Below are positions 10,253 through 21,562 of a stretch of DNA of 64,000 bases, piece by piece. How positions within the stretch are numbered: the first letter of the stretch is position 1; every line of letters begins with the position of its first letter. The stretch covers positions 1-64,000 of the forward strand of contig WNYE01000076.1 in assembly GCA_021396245.1 (NCBI GenBank), in the 5' to 3' direction. The notes below the pieces were generated by a model. It searched no databases and was not told where the DNA came from. It saw only the letters and a program-made list of their open reading frames with translations. The position numbers and the translations under genes are program-made. Source of the stretch: Sporothrix humicola (lineage: Eukaryota; Ascomycota; Sordariomycetes; Ophiostomatales; Ophiostomataceae).

Positions 10253-11125
10253 TGTGAGATGTCGAGAGTTAGAAGGAGGGCTGAGGTAGGTTGGTGTCGA
10301 GTATGTGGATAGTTCGAGATTTTTGTCGATAATTTGAATTTGATACCTTCGTGGATCCGGATTTGATTTCGACAAGTTGATGCCTGGCCAGACTATTGAC
10401 TCTAGACTCTCGACACTTTTTATCTTGTCAACAATCTCGTGACAGTCCGAATGGGCGCTGAGAAAGACTAGTAAACACGGAAGCAAGTGTCATGAGACAA
10501 TTAACTCGGCCACCCCGGCCTGTTCGGGCGAGTCGTGATGGTGGCCGAGTCTGCTGGGGAAGTGGACGCTCGGATGATGATGCTCGGTGTGGATGCTCGG
10601 AATGGCCTCGGAGGACGACACAAATTCGGAACGGCAACACGGCAGTTGTCAAACTAAAACGTACGCCAAGTCAATAAAAGTGTGGAGTTTTCTGAGACTA
10701 CCGAGACCGTGCAGCATTAAAGTGGATAAAGTTCAAGCCTCCGAAGCGCCTTCCGAGCATTTCGTTCGGAACGCCCCGAGCGCGAACATCGCCGAAATCA
10801 ACAAACGCAATCCTCCGATACAGGCCAATATTTTCGCGATACACGCGACAGAATTAGGATATCTCTTATAACAAGACCATCCCGAGGCAGCTGGACAAAT
10901 AGAAGCTGCTGAAGATTTTGTTTGGTCATCATGCGCAGAAGCACATTCGATCTTGCCTTTTTCATTGGACAATTTAGACACAGCTTTCAGACGACGTCAC
11001 GATCACGAAGCATCTACACCACACACATTCCAAATCATTCACTCCTCCCCTCTTTCTCGCCATCTTCCTACTTCTCCAACTCCGTCTCATCCTCCTCACA
11101 TTTCCACACATCTCACTCTCACACA
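10253..11125. promoter_or_regulatory. Divergent promoter of the gentisate pathway pair, rich in TCGGAA/TTCCGA
   Basis: The 873-bp divergent region contains TCGGAA at 10597-10602, 10626-10631 and 10766-10771, TTCCGA at 10751-10756, and many other CGG/CCG triplets (for example CTCGGTG, CTCGGAGG, CCCCGAGC). CGG-type half sites are the usual targets of Zn2Cys6 regulators, one of which is encoded close by (12220-15129). The binding protein is inference. The last 100 bp before 11126 are C/T rich, typical of fungal leaders. Confidence 0.5.
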
Positions 11126-12046
11126 ATGGCTTGGAAGCGTCTCATCCGGTTTGTTGACGACAACGGCGTCGAGCAGTTCGGTGACCCGGTCATCGACTCG
11201 GCAGAGGAGCTGTACGAGAAGCTGGAGGAAGGCACTCTGGAAGCCGTTGCACACTTGGGCTCGACTGCGCCAACAGGTCCTCTCGTTGCTGGCGAGCGCA
11301 CGCATGTCAAGGAGCTGCGCGATCTGCTGCGGCCGACCGACGTGCCCATTATCCGCTGCATCGGCCTCAACTACATGAAGCACATCAAGGAGGGCGGCCG
11401 CACACCGCCGCCGTACCCCTCGGTTTTCATCAAGCCGTCCACCACCGTGGCTGGCCACGAGGAGGATGTCCCGATTCCCAAGATTGCGCAGGACGGAACC
11501 ATTGACTACGAGGGCGAGCTGGCCGTTGTCATTGGCGACCGCCCCGTCAAGAACCTGGGCGACGATGTCTCTGACGAGGAGGTTCTGTCTTACATTGCCG
11601 GCTACATGGTCTCCAACGACGTCTCCGCCCGTGCTTGGCAGCGTGACCCCAAGAAGGCCGGCGGCGTCCCGCAGTGGTGCTTCTCCAAGGGTTTCGACAA
11701 GTACGCGCCTCTGGGCCCCATCCTGGTCTCTGGTGCCGCCCTCAAGCCCGTTGAGGGTGTCTCTGCCACAGCCGTTGCCGCCGCTTCGCAGCTTACCCTG
11801 CAGACCTTTGTCAATGGCGAGGAGCGCCAGAACACGCTCACGAGCGACCTGCTGTTTGGTGTGATTCCCATCCTGCGTTTCTGCAGTCAAGGCACGACCA
11901 TTCTGCCTGGCACTGTAATCCTCACTGGTACTCCTTCGGGTGTTGCCATGGGCATGAACCCGCCTCGCTACCTTGAGAACGGCGACGTTGTGGAGGTGCG
12001 CATCAGCGAGCTGGGCCGTGTCCGCAACAAGATGGTGTTCGAGTAG
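11126..12046 (+). CDS. Fumarylacetoacetate hydrolase family protein (probable fumarylpyruvate hydrolase)
   Basis: This single-exon gene encodes 306 residues. The N-terminal 60 residues form the small FAH-associated domain. The catalytic FAH fold follows with GLNYMKHIKE, the metal-binding DYEGELAVVIG (acidic ligands), GYMVSNDVSAR, SKGFDKYAPLGP and the closing TGTPSGVAMG. Enzymes of this family cleave carbon-carbon bonds of acylpyruvates using a divalent metal. Because the gene is divergent from gentisate dioxygenase, fumarylpyruvate hydrolysis to fumarate and pyruvate is the likely role; an oxaloacetate decarboxylase or other acylpyruvase activity cannot be excluded. The ATG at 11126 follows a long pyrimidine-rich leader. 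In-frame codons upstream lack family similarity and are treated as untranslated. Confidence 0.88.
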   Translation: MAWKRLIRFVDDNGVEQFGDPVIDSAEELYEKLEEGTLEAVAHLGSTAPTGPLVAGERTHVKELRDLLRPTDVPIIRCIGLNYMKHIKEGGRTPPPYPSVFIKPSTTVAGHEEDVPIPKIAQDGTIDYEGELAVVIGDRPVKNLGDDVSDEEVLSYIAGYMVSNDVSARAWQRDPKKAGGVPQWCFSKGFDKYAPLGPILVSGAALKPVEGVSATAVAAASQLTLQTFVNGEERQNTLTSDLLFGVIPILRFCSQGTTILPGTVILTGTPSGVAMGMNPPRYLENGDVVEVRISELGRVRNKMVFE

Positions 12047-12219
12047 GAGTGTCGGCAGAGGTCATGTACTATTATGCGTTATTACGATATAAAATAGAAC
12101 AAATAGAATACCACAATTTTCATGACAAATGATATGTAGCAAGGGGCCGAAAATGGCCATGAATTCATTACATATCCCAGATCTAAATCATGTGCCACGT
12201 CCTGCATAAGTACCATCCC

Positions 12220-15129
12220 TCACGGCTGATTCAACACCTCCCAAGCATGCATGTTGAGGTCGGAAAAGTCCTGTGCGTCAAAGGACAGGCCAGCAAAATC
12301 AAAGTCCGAGAACGGCACATGATGATCGCGCTGGCTGTGGCCATTCTGAGTCAACAGGTCCGGATGTACATTAGTGAAAATGCCGTGACTTGGAACTTCC
12401 TGCTGGTATTGATGCTGTTGTTGATCATCATGGCTCAATAATCGAGTTTGCTGTGAGTGCTGTGCCTGTGGTATCGGCTGGGTCTGGAGGTGGCTCGGTT
12501 GTTGTTGATTTTTCTGGCTTTGATTCTGACTCCCTTGTGCTGATGGACCCGGTCTTTGGCCTCCGAGAATTTCAAGTGCCGCAACACACCGATGCGCTGC
12601 GAGACCAAATCGTTTGTGTCCATCCAGCAGACGCATAGCTTGGTCCCAGGATCGTTGGGTGTCGGCTGCGGGGAAGAGGTCGGGCCGCAATTTGGCCAGA
12701 ACCAATATGCTGGCTGCCGAATATAAGTAATAAACGCGATACCACCAGGCAGGAAGCAGGCCAATGTCGTCGCGTGACACAGGGTTGACTCCAGGCCCGA
12801 AGCGTTCAAGGACGTCAATGGTGGCTTTGGCCGTGTCGACGCATATGGATGCAATGTCCTGCTTGATGCGGGTGCGGAGACTGCTGACGCCAAATGTGGA
12901 TATTGGCGCAGAAGACGTCGACGACGCGTCGTTTGACGCTGACGAAGATGCTACATTGGTGGCTGTATCATCAAGGCAGAACCGGGCTGTAACTGGGCGT
13001 AGAAGCAGTATGCGTGCTTGCAGGAATCTATCGGTGTTAGTATGATACTATGAAGTGAGATAACATATTGGTTTGCCATCTGTATAACCTCATTTCACAC
13101 TATCTCTTTCTTTGGGGAAAAGGTTAAAAATAGGATGAAGAGATAAATAAAAAAAAGAACACAAATTCAATACAGTGTGGAGTACTCACCTCACGTGAAG
13201 AATGGCAGCCTGTCGGGGCTTGCAGTCTACCCGACTCTGCTGTCGGATCTCAGCTTCGTCCAGCTTCTCCAGCCTGTCAAAACGAAGGTAATCGGGCAGT
13301 CCTCTCTCCCACTCGAGCAAGTCCTCGTCGAGTTTGAGCAGCATGGCCAGTGTGTCCTTCTCGGCGCTGCTGCTGTTGGTGGCACTGCTGTTTATGGCCG
13401 CTGCTGGCGAGTAGAATGCTGACACAACTTGGTTCATTATCTCGTAAAGCCGTACACTCTTGATGAAGAAGGACAGGCTCGGTCCATCGTATTCAGGACC
13501 CACCTGGGTCGAGCACAATGGCAGTGGCACGGCTGCACACAGCTCACTCGAGATCATGACGGGCCGGCCATGCGTCACGGAGACCATTCTGTCGAGGAGC
13601 ACACAGCCGTGCCACAGCCGTCGACGCAGCTCACGGTCAGCGATGGACAATGCGTCCGTATTAGGACCGCCGTCGTCTCGCAGGTGAAGGCCAAGACTCT
13701 GGGCGGTCCGGATAGTGGAGCCCACCACCATCCACGTCTGGTGTGGGCTGTTTGTGCTCTGGAGATACTGGCTGGCCAGCAACAGAAACTGAACGGTGGC
13801 TAGTGAACCGGCCGTTTCCCATAAACTACTCTGGAGTAATTTCTGGGCACGAGAGAAGTAGAACCGACAACGGCGCTCACGCTGGCGGAGGATGCGCTGC
13901 TGCTGTTGGTACTGCTGCTGTTGGTACTGCTGCTGTTGGTACTGCTGCTTCTGGAGACGTTTATCTGCCTGGGACTGTGGCTGTGACGTTGTCGGTGGAG
14001 GTGGCCAGCCTTCGGACAGTTGTGTTGACAAGGCGAAGATGATATTCAGCGTTGATATAAAGACGCGGTCGTCGGCGTGGGAGGTATCGTCCTCCCCACT
14101 GTCCTCGTTGTTGAACCTGTCGTATAACGCCTCGTATGCAGGCGTCCACGTCTTCCGCTCCAAAAAAGGATAGAGGGGATCGACATATCGCCAGTAAAGG
14201 TCGACTAGTCGGTCTGCTTCACGACGCCGTGGCAGCATCTCCAGCATGTCGCCGTCGCCATCCTCGTCGGCATCATCCTCATCGTCGTCGATACCAATAC
14301 TGCTGTCGATACTCGTGCTGTGTCTGCTCTGTTTATTTTGTGCCAACCGTTGTGGCAAAGACAGTGTCGTAGAGCCTGATGCACCTAGGCCGGCTGAACT
14401 TGGCGATGCAGAGGCTGCGCCCATGCGTGCTTCAATGGCATCCTTGATCTGCCTAGTGAAGGAGCCCGCGCTGCTGCTACCAAAGTACTGCAGTGTCTGT
14501 GTTCCCTCCTCGCCGACCACCGTCATCGAGTCGGCCACAACGACGCCGGGCCCCGACGTGTTGCTGCCGCCAGTAGCAGGGCCAGTGGCCGGTCCCGAGC
14601 TAGGTGAACGCACGCTTTGGCCACGCTGAGCCCGATGTCCGAGCCCATGACCTTGTCCATATTGTTCATGGCGTTGATGCTCGTGTTGACTGCTGTGGGG
14701 CTGATACGATGACGTCGTATGCGCATGCACATGTGTCGGCGTCGGCGTAGGAAAAGGCCGACCTAAGTGGGGCTGGGATTGGTGATGATGATTTGGCTGT
14801 TGCTGATATTGCGACGTCTGGTCTCCTTGCGGTCGGAGAATCGGCGAGCCGTTGGCCTCGGAGAAGCCAAGCGTGGTTGAAGAAGTCGCTGCCGAGACTG
14901 CCGACGCCGAAGCGGACGTCCTCGGAGTGGGCCGGTTCGGGGTGGCAGCTGATAGTGTCGATGCATTGGACGAGCCCGGATCACTGTAAGCACACCGATC
15001 GCCTAATGCTAGACGTCTCAAGCAATTGCTGCATGTGGGCCGGCCGCCGTCGCACTTGACCTTGCGCGCGCGGCACATATCACACGCGATGCCGATCTTG
15101 TGGCGCTTCGGACGTGGCTCGTCGGACAT
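12220..15129 (-). CDS. Zn2Cys6 transcription factor with fungal-specific regulatory domain
   Basis: Two exons (15129-13190 and 13027-12220) are joined by a 162-nt GTGAGT...CTAAC...ATAG intron, giving 915 residues. The DNA-binding cluster occupies residues 16-46 (cysteines 16, 19, 26, 33, 36 and 46: CDMC, KVKC, CSNC, RC). A long Ser/Gln/His-rich linker and an acidic stretch follow. The middle homology region starts near LVDLYWRYVDPLYPFLERKTW and contains the RRRLWHGCVLLDR motif. The C-terminal 120 residues are glutamine rich. A Q4Y pentapeptide tract is encoded by the repeat at 13896-13952. It lies tail to tail with the FAH gene and close to gentisate dioxygenase, so control of that pathway is a reasonable inference. 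It is not proven. Confidence 0.9.
13896..13952 (-). repeat. 15-bp coding minisatellite (Gln-Gln-Gln-Gln-Tyr units)
   Basis: The 15-bp unit ACTGCTGCTGTTGGT (plus-strand view) repeats nearly perfectly about 3.8 times inside the regulator gene. Each unit adds one YQQQQ block just before the regulatory domain core. Such in-frame repeats often vary in copy number between strains. Confidence 0.9.
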
Positions 15130-15556
15130 TGTGGTGCCGTGCTGCGATGTGGTATCTCGGTGGTCGTTTCGGTGGGTGGTCTCGCTGGGCTGTGTATCTC
15201 GGAGGCGGCTCGGTGGGTTCCTTCCTCGGTGAGTCCCGGCCGTTCTTTCCGCATTTCACCTTATCAGTCGTCCAGTCAGGTCGTGTTCAAATCAGCATTT
15301 CCTAGGGAACCCGCAGCTCGGAATGCAATCTGGGGATGTGGCAGATGAAATACAATGGGAACGGGTTGAAAGTTCACCGCTAAACTGAAAATCACACTGT
15401 TATTTTCCCCTGGCTTCTACCGAGGTCCTTCCGAACACCATCTCGGAACCCTTTCCGAACTAGTCACTTTGTCTCCACTTGCATTCCCCGTAGTGTTCCG
15501 AGTACCCCATAACCACTAACTCCACTGTAAAATATTCATCTTAGCGCCCTTGCTCC
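15130..15556. promoter_or_regulatory. Regulator promoter with TTCCGAAC/CTCGGAAC motifs
   Basis: This 427-bp gap separates the start of the Zn2Cys6 gene from the 3' end of the GFA gene. It has TTCCGA at 15429-15434, 15453-15458 and 15496-15501 and TCGGAA at 15443-15448, the same core found in the gentisate promoter, plus CTCGGTG/CTCGGAGG triplets near the start codon. Autoregulation would fit but is inference. Confidence 0.45.
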
Positions 15557-16135
15557 CTAATGTCTTGCTTCCTGCCACTGAGAGGCACCGACAACTGGGG
15601 TCGCCCACGTGGGCCTGTATTTGACAAAAATCTCGGTAGCCGGTTGGAGTTTTGTCCTAGGTATCGTTAGGGGTCAATGTGGAATTTTGTTGTTAGATGT
15701 CTGAACTCACCAATTATCGAGCAGGGTAGCCCTAACCATGAGGAACTTGCCCTTGAGGGCTCCAGGCACAGTCCAAAGCGTCGAGCCACAGCCGCTGCAA
15801 AAGAACTTTTCTTTCGGTGCGCCGCTGGACGTGTCTTCAAGAACGCATCGTGCGATGGAGTCGTGTCCGGTCGCAATCTTGATATCGCTCTCTGCCATTT
15901 TGGCAATCTGTATGTCGTACAACATAGCTGTCAGTAAGAACTTCTGGAAGTGCCGTCTGCCGTAGTGGACACCGAACGGCAAAACCTCGGAAGCAGGACT
16001 CACCACCTGACCCGGCCCACCAGCGCCTTTGCTACAGTGGACACAATAGCACGCTAGGACCGCTAACGGCTCCGAGACCGCTGTAAATGAGACAGTGCCG
16101 CAGACGCAGCTGCCATTGTAAGCCGGTGACGCCAT
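15557..16135 (-). CDS. GFA/CENP-V family zinc protein (glutathione-dependent formaldehyde-activating type)
   Basis: Three exons (16135-16004, 15907-15711, 15656-15557) with introns of 96 and 54 nt give 142 residues, the usual size. The zinc-binding cysteines are visible as GSCVCGTVSF, ACYCVHCSK and FFCSGCGS. The C-terminal EIFVKYRPTWATPV is the family's conserved tail and is recovered only when the second intron (GTGAGT...CTAAC...CCTAG) is removed. The first intron is in frame and without stops, so intron retention would insert 32 residues. Members bind zinc and some handle S-hydroxymethyl-glutathione, but most fungal copies have no proven activity. It shares a 327-bp divergent promoter with the GH3 gene, although no functional link is evident. 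Confidence 0.87.
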
Positions 16136-16430
16136 GGAGTGGGAGAAAAGGAGAGGAATAAGAAGAGACCAGTTTATGGAAACAATAGTAAAAGACAGTG
16201 GAAGACACAAACGTGACGATAACAAACGACTGTGAACCTGTTTGTCCCTCCAGAAAAGGCTGCATATTAATATCGCCTCTTCCCCGGACAGCACCTTCCC
16301 TCTCCGAACCCCACATTCCGCCTCCGAGCCAGTCGCACCTTCCGTCAACAAACAGCGAACTGTACCGCACTTGCCTACTTGCAGTCGAGCTTTGACGACA
16401 TCTCTTCACACCTCTTCAAATTGCACGAAA

Positions 16431-16460
16431 ACATTGACGCACATTGACGCACATTGACAA
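16431..16460. repeat. Three 10-bp repeats just before the GH3 start codon
   Basis: ACATTGACGC occurs at 16431-16440 and 16441-16450, followed by ACATTGACAA at 16451-16460. The start codon follows at 16463, and the coding sequence itself continues with ACATTGACG, so the leader probably grew by slippage. Confidence 0.75.
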
Positions 16461-16462
16461 AC

Positions 16463-19202
16463 ATGGTCGACATTGACGTCGACGCTGTGCTGCAGACCCT
16501 CTCACTCGAGGAGAAGGTCAGTACCCTTGCATCACGGTCGTCCAATTCAAACCGATCCTGGTATCCTTTACTTCTAAACTCATGTCTAACATCTGCAGGT
16601 CTCACTTCTCGCCGGAGCTTCTTTCTGGGGCACTGCAGCCATTCCCGGCAAGAATGTTCCCTCTGTCACGTTGACTGATGGCCCGAACGGTACCCGCGGC
16701 GTCCGTCTCGACGGTAGCACACGTGCCGCCTGTTTTCCAGCCGCCGTCAGTCTCGCTGCCACGTTCGACGGTGACATTGCCGAGAACGTCGGCGTGGCAC
16801 TTGGTGAAGAGGCCACGACAAAGGGCGCCCGTTGCCTGCTCGCGCCGACGGTCTGCATCCAGCGCCACCCGCTCGGCGGCCGCAACTTTGAGACGTACAG
16901 CGAGGATCCGTTTCTGAGCGGCACTCTGGCCCGCCGCATGATTGCTGGAATTCAGACGACAGGCACTGTGGCTGCCACGATCAAGCACTTCGTGGCCAAC
17001 GAGCAAGAGGCGTGCCGTACAACCTGCGACTCGGTCGTGGCAGAACGTGCGTTGCGCGAGATTTATTTGCGGCCGTTTGAGCTGGCCATCAAGTCTCAGT
17101 CGCCGCCGTATGCTGTCATGACGTCGTACAACCACCTGAACGGAGTACACTGCGACGGCAACAAGCGTTTGCTGGACGAGATCCTGCGCGGCGAATGGGG
17201 CTGGGAGGGCCTGGTTGTCAGCGACTGGGGAGGCACAAACTCGGTGGCCGAGGCACTGGATGCCGGCCTCGATCTCGAGATGCCCGGCCCGCCGCGGAAA
17301 CGGACATGGGACGCTGTCCAGGCGGCTCTCAAGTCCGGCGAGCTGTCTGAAGAGACAATCGACAAGCGGGCGCGAAGTGTGCTGGCTTTTATCAAGCGCG
17401 TGGGTGCTTGTGACGCAGCCGACACCACATCTTCGACAGTCGAGCGTGCTGTCGACCGCCCAGAGCATCGCCGTCTCATTCGTGATGCTGGCTCCAAGGG
17501 CATTGTCCTCCTCAAGAATGAGAGTAAGGTCCTTCCCCTCAACCTTGCATCTCGGACAAAGAAGCCCACTGTCGCTCTCATCGGCCTCGCCAAAGACGCT
17601 CTTGCTCATGGCGGTGGCAGTGCCAGTGTTCGTCCGCATTACAAGGTCAGCCCGTGGGAAGCCATGAACGAGGCCCTCGGCGACACGTGCAACCTCGTCT
17701 ATGCCAAGGGCGTGCGCCGTCTCCGTCTCCAGCCGCCCATCAAGACGCATGAGCCGCCCGTTGATGGCGCTGACGACCGTGACGACGATCCCAACCCAGA
17801 CACAAAGCCGGCCGGCAAAGTCTACGGTCTCGGCGGCAAGGCTGGCTTCACGATCCGCTTCTATCCGGCGACGACGGACGGTCAGATCATTGCGGGTGCT
17901 GAGCCTTCGGTCGTTCACGGCCACCCCACATCTTCTTACTCGCCCCTCGGCACCCAGACGTCTCTCAACAAGGTCGTTGAAATGATTGGCGACTTTACTC
18001 CTGCCGAGACTGGCAACCACTGTCTTTCCTGCTCCGGCATTGGTCCCACTCAGGTTTTCATCGACGACAAGCTCGTGTTCGACCAGGCTACCAATGCTCC
18101 AGACCCCATGGGCGCACTCTTTGCTGCCAACACTGAGCCCGAGTTCCGTCATTCCTTCGAGGAAGGCCGCACATACCGTCTGCGCATCCGCACGTTCCCA
18201 CCTACTGGCCTCGCCCGTTTGAATTTGTCAATTCTTGAGGGCCGCTCCGGCGCCCGTCTCGGCTTTTCTCTTACGTCGGATCGTGACTCGGATGCTCTCC
18301 TTCTGCAAGAAGCTGCTGAGGTGGCTGCTGCAGCCGATGTTGCCATTGTCTTTACCGGCCATGATCCCCAATGGGAGACGGAGGGCCGTGACCAGGACTC
18401 GTTCCATCTGCCCCTGACGCAGGACGAGCTCGTCGCTACGGTTGCCAAGGCCGCACCTGCCGGCAAGACCATCGTCGTCAACGCCACTGGCACGCCTGTC
18501 GCCATGCCCTGGCTGAACAACGTTGGCGCCGTTCTCCAGTCCTGGTTCCTCGGCCAAGAATGCGGCCGTTCTGTCGTGGATGTGCTCACGGGCGCCGTCA
18601 GCCCCGAGGGTCATCTTCCCGTCAGTTTCCCAGCTCGTCTCGAGGACACTCCTGCTTTCCGCAACTTTGGCGCCGAGATCACGGACCCTAAGCCGGTTGT
18701 AAACTACGATGAGGGTATCTTTGTTGGCTACCGCTATTTTGATCGCCAGCCTGCGTCTGTGCTCAACTTCCCCTTCGGCCACGGCCTGTCTTACACCACC
18801 TTTGATGTCGGTGCACCATCCGTCTCCTTCCAGGATGGACAGGATGCTGCCTTCACCGTCAATGTCCCGGTCACAAACTCTGGTGCCGTGAAAGGCGGTG
18901 TCGCCCTTCAGCTGTACATCGGCCGCCCTTCGCCCGATGTGAGCCCTGTCTCACTGCCTGCTGCACCCGACGCCAACCCTGTCAAGACGCTGGCCGCCTA
19001 CAAAAAAGTTCGGCTGGACTCTAAGGGATCCGTGACCGCTAGCGTAGTGGTCAACGTGCGTAACTTTGCCTACTTTGACGTTTCTGCCGACCAGTGGGTG
19101 GCCGAGGCTGGCCCTTACCGTCTGTATGTCGGTGTGTCCGCCACGGATATCCGCCAGACTGTCGATGTTTCTCTCGATAAGAAGTATGTCTTCAGCAAGT
19201 AG
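16463..19202 (+). CDS. GH3 beta-glucosidase with PA14 domain, intracellular type
   Basis: Exon 1 (16463-16516) and exon 2 (16599-19202), separated by an 82-nt GTCAGT...CTAAC...GCAG intron, encode 885 residues. The order is the N-terminal TIM-barrel domain (DGPNGTRG, GGRNFETYSEDP, KHFVANEQE), the nucleophile aspartate D227 in LVVSDWGGTNS, the C-terminal alpha/beta sandwich (GIVLLKNE...), a PA14 insertion around FTIRFYPATTDG to VFIDDKLVFDQ, and a fibronectin III-like end. There is no signal peptide, so the protein is probably cytoplasmic, like the fungal intracellular GH3 group. It would hydrolyse imported cellobiose or other beta-glucosides, fitting the sugar porters in the window. Related GH3 enzymes also act on xylosides, so substrate range is not fixed. 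Confidence 0.92.
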
Positions 19203-19575
19203 ATGCAGAAGGGGACAGACGAAAACAGAAAAAGTAAATGAATTACAAATCACAACAAAATACCAAATTCAATGTATATATTTATGGAACTACTTGAACA
19301 ATTATTGATTTATTCGACGAGAGGTTTAGATCATAGAACACATTATGGTACTCACAGCCGGAAGCTGTGAATAAAGACGGCCATGTTGATTGAATATATG
19401 TAAATTATATTTTATAAGAGAAATAAATTAGGTGGAAGTAAGGCGCCGGATATTGCCTTGACGCTTCCATCAACTCATGGTGAATAAATTATGTGCCGCC
19501 TGTCTGTTGTACGACGGCGATTGTTCTTGTTGTATCTTTATTCTAAGATACCATTTCATGTTACCCAACACTGGC
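19203..19575. other. Convergent 3' spacer, A+T rich
   Basis: This 373-bp gap holds the 3' ends of the GH3 gene and of the siderophore transporter. It is A+T rich in the middle (19390-19440) and carries no gene that I can recognise. Confidence 0.5.
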
Positions 19576-21482
19576 TTACTTCTGCTGTGTCTCGGCACCA
19601 ACCGTCTTGTCGTTGACAACCTGCTCGGCAACAACCTTGGACGCGGGAAGACCACCATCACTGGTATTCTTGTCGTGGGCAACACGCTCCAGGGCCTCCA
19701 TCTCGGCGCTGCCAGGCTGTCTCTTGCTGAGATCGACGTTCTTGACGAGGAACATGATGAAGATCATAGGGGCCAGGCCGGCCGTGGAAGCAATAGCAAT
19801 GTAGCGCATGGTATCACGGTAAGCGTGGTCAATGGCCAGACGCATGGGCGAGCCGACGGCGTACTTTTGGGCGACGACAATGCTCTTGAAGATGGCCTGG
19901 GCCTGGGCCTTGCCGTTCTCGGGGAGGTACTCGGTCAGACGGCCGGGCAGAACGCCGTTCCAGATGGCGCCGCCGACGCTAGTGCCAATGGACGCACCGA
20001 AGTTCATGGCAGCAAAGAACACGCCCGTCACAACAGCGACGTCCTCCTTGGAGACAACGGCCTGGATGCTGACCTGGACAGCCGTCTGGTAGAAACCACG
20101 GCCGATACCAACCAGGACCTTGGCCGTGACGACGGACGCCTCGTTGGCAACCATCGCGCCGGGCATGCTGACAAAGTAGATCTGCAGGCCCTGGCCGAGG
20201 ATCATCAGGGGAACACCAATGAAGATAAACGGCTTGGAGCGGCGAGTGTACTTCATCAGGACGCCGACAAACAGCGACGCCACCTGGAAGGAGACGCGCA
20301 GCGAGTTGTCGATGCGCGAGGCGTGGCCGGCCGAGTAGTGGCCGGCGACCTGCAGGAAGCTGGGGAACAGCAGCGAGAAGCACGAGTAGTGGAAGAAGTC
20401 GAGCATCGACAGCAGGCAGGCGGCGACGACCGTCTTGTGGCGGATCATGCGGAAGGGCACAAACGGCTTGCGGGCGACAAAGGCGTCCCAGAGGACAAAG
20501 AGGCCGATGATGACAATGCCGACAACAAACATGGCAATGAACGACGCCTGGTGCCACTTCTCAGTAGCACTGGTGCCGGTCAAAGTAAGGGGGACTAGGG
20601 CAAGGGCCAGACCAAGCACAAGCAGGATGCAGCCGACAATATCGAGGTCGAACCAGATAAGGTCAAAGAGACGCTTCCACAGAGGCTCCGTCTTGGGAAG
20701 CGAGCCCCAGGCACGCGGGTTGTGGTAGCCGTTCTTCTTGGCCTTGCGCTGCAGCCAGAAGACGCTGATGATCAGAGGCGCGGCACAGAAGGGCATGGCA
20801 ATCGCCCACATGCCATAGCCCCAGCGCCACGTCGAGTGCTTGAGGACGCTGTCGGCGACAATTGTGCCCAGGTAGAGCGTGGGGATGGCGCCAATGGCCT
20901 CGGGAAGCGACGACCACAGACCACGGTTGAGCAGGTTCGTCGTGTCGGCCACAAAGACCTGCTGCATGATCGTGAAGCCCGTATCGCCGATCGAGTCGAA
21001 GATGCCACTAGCAATGTACGTGGCAATGTTGCCGCTGGCCGCGTACAGAACCATGGACAGCGTCAGGAAGGCGACAGCAATCACAAAGGCCTCGGCGCGG
21101 CCAAAGACGTTGGACAGCTGGGCCAGGATCGGGAAGGTGGCCATGTTCATGATCGTATAGACGACATTGGCCGTCGTCAGCTCCGAGTGGCCCTTGAAGT
21201 CACTCGTGGCGTAGGCCGTGTAGACCTTGGTCGAGTACTTGATGAATGAGAGGATAAACGTGGCAGCAAAGAGGCTGTAAAGTTAGTGGGAGGATAGCTG
21301 GCAGACTCGAAAATGGTGATAACTCACCCCACAAAAGCCGTGATCAGGGCTCGACGCGACCATGACCGGCGCAGAATCTCGGCGTTCGTCTCTTCCAGCG
21401 TCGGCGTGCGGGCGCGCTCCTCGTCAGAGTCCACGACAGCAGCGTTGACGCCGGTCTTGGTGGGATCTTCGACGGTTGCCAT
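19576..21482 (-). CDS. Siderophore iron transporter, MFS (SIT/ARN family)
   Basis: Exon 1 (21482-21328) and exon 2 (21274-19576), with a 53-nt GTGAGT...CTAAC...ACAG intron, give 617 residues with about 14 hydrophobic segments, the number typical of the siderophore subfamily rather than 12. Diagnostic stretches include ADVFGRAEAF-like SNVFGRAEAF after segment 2, the FDSIGDTGFTIMQQVFVADTTNLLNRGLWSSLPEA region, and C-terminal GRLTEYLP. These carriers take up ferric hydroxamate siderophores across the plasma membrane. Two perfect ATCWGATAA motifs lie 58 and 72 bp upstream of the start codon, as expected for repression by an SreA-type iron GATA factor. The gene is divergent from a siderophore-esterase-like gene (22574), so uptake and intracellular hydrolysis are probably paired. 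Confidence 0.93.
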
Positions 21483-21539
21483 TGTGTCGGTTTTGGCGAT
21501 GCAGCAATCGAGAATACGACGATGCAGCAAAGTGGATGA

Positions 21540-21562
21540 TTATCTGATCGAGTTTATCTGAT
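21540..21562. promoter_or_regulatory. Two iron-GATA (SreA-type) binding sites
   Basis: TTATCTGAT occurs at 21540-21548 and 21554-21562. Each is the reverse complement of ATCAGATAA and matches the published SreA consensus ATCWGATAA in full. They lie 14 bp apart, just upstream of the siderophore transporter start at 21482 and with the same orientation. A third, one-mismatch copy (TTATCTAAT, 22320-22328) lies nearer the divergent esterase. Confidence 0.8.

Noticed and set aside
16602..18152. A 516-codon minus-strand frame opposite the GH3 gene
   Set aside because: Antisense shadow; the plus strand encodes a clear GH3 enzyme with catalytic motifs.
19477..20598. A 373-codon plus-strand frame opposite the siderophore transporter
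   Set aside because: It is the antisense shadow of a GC-rich coding exon and is full of D/G/H/R runs typical of such shadows.
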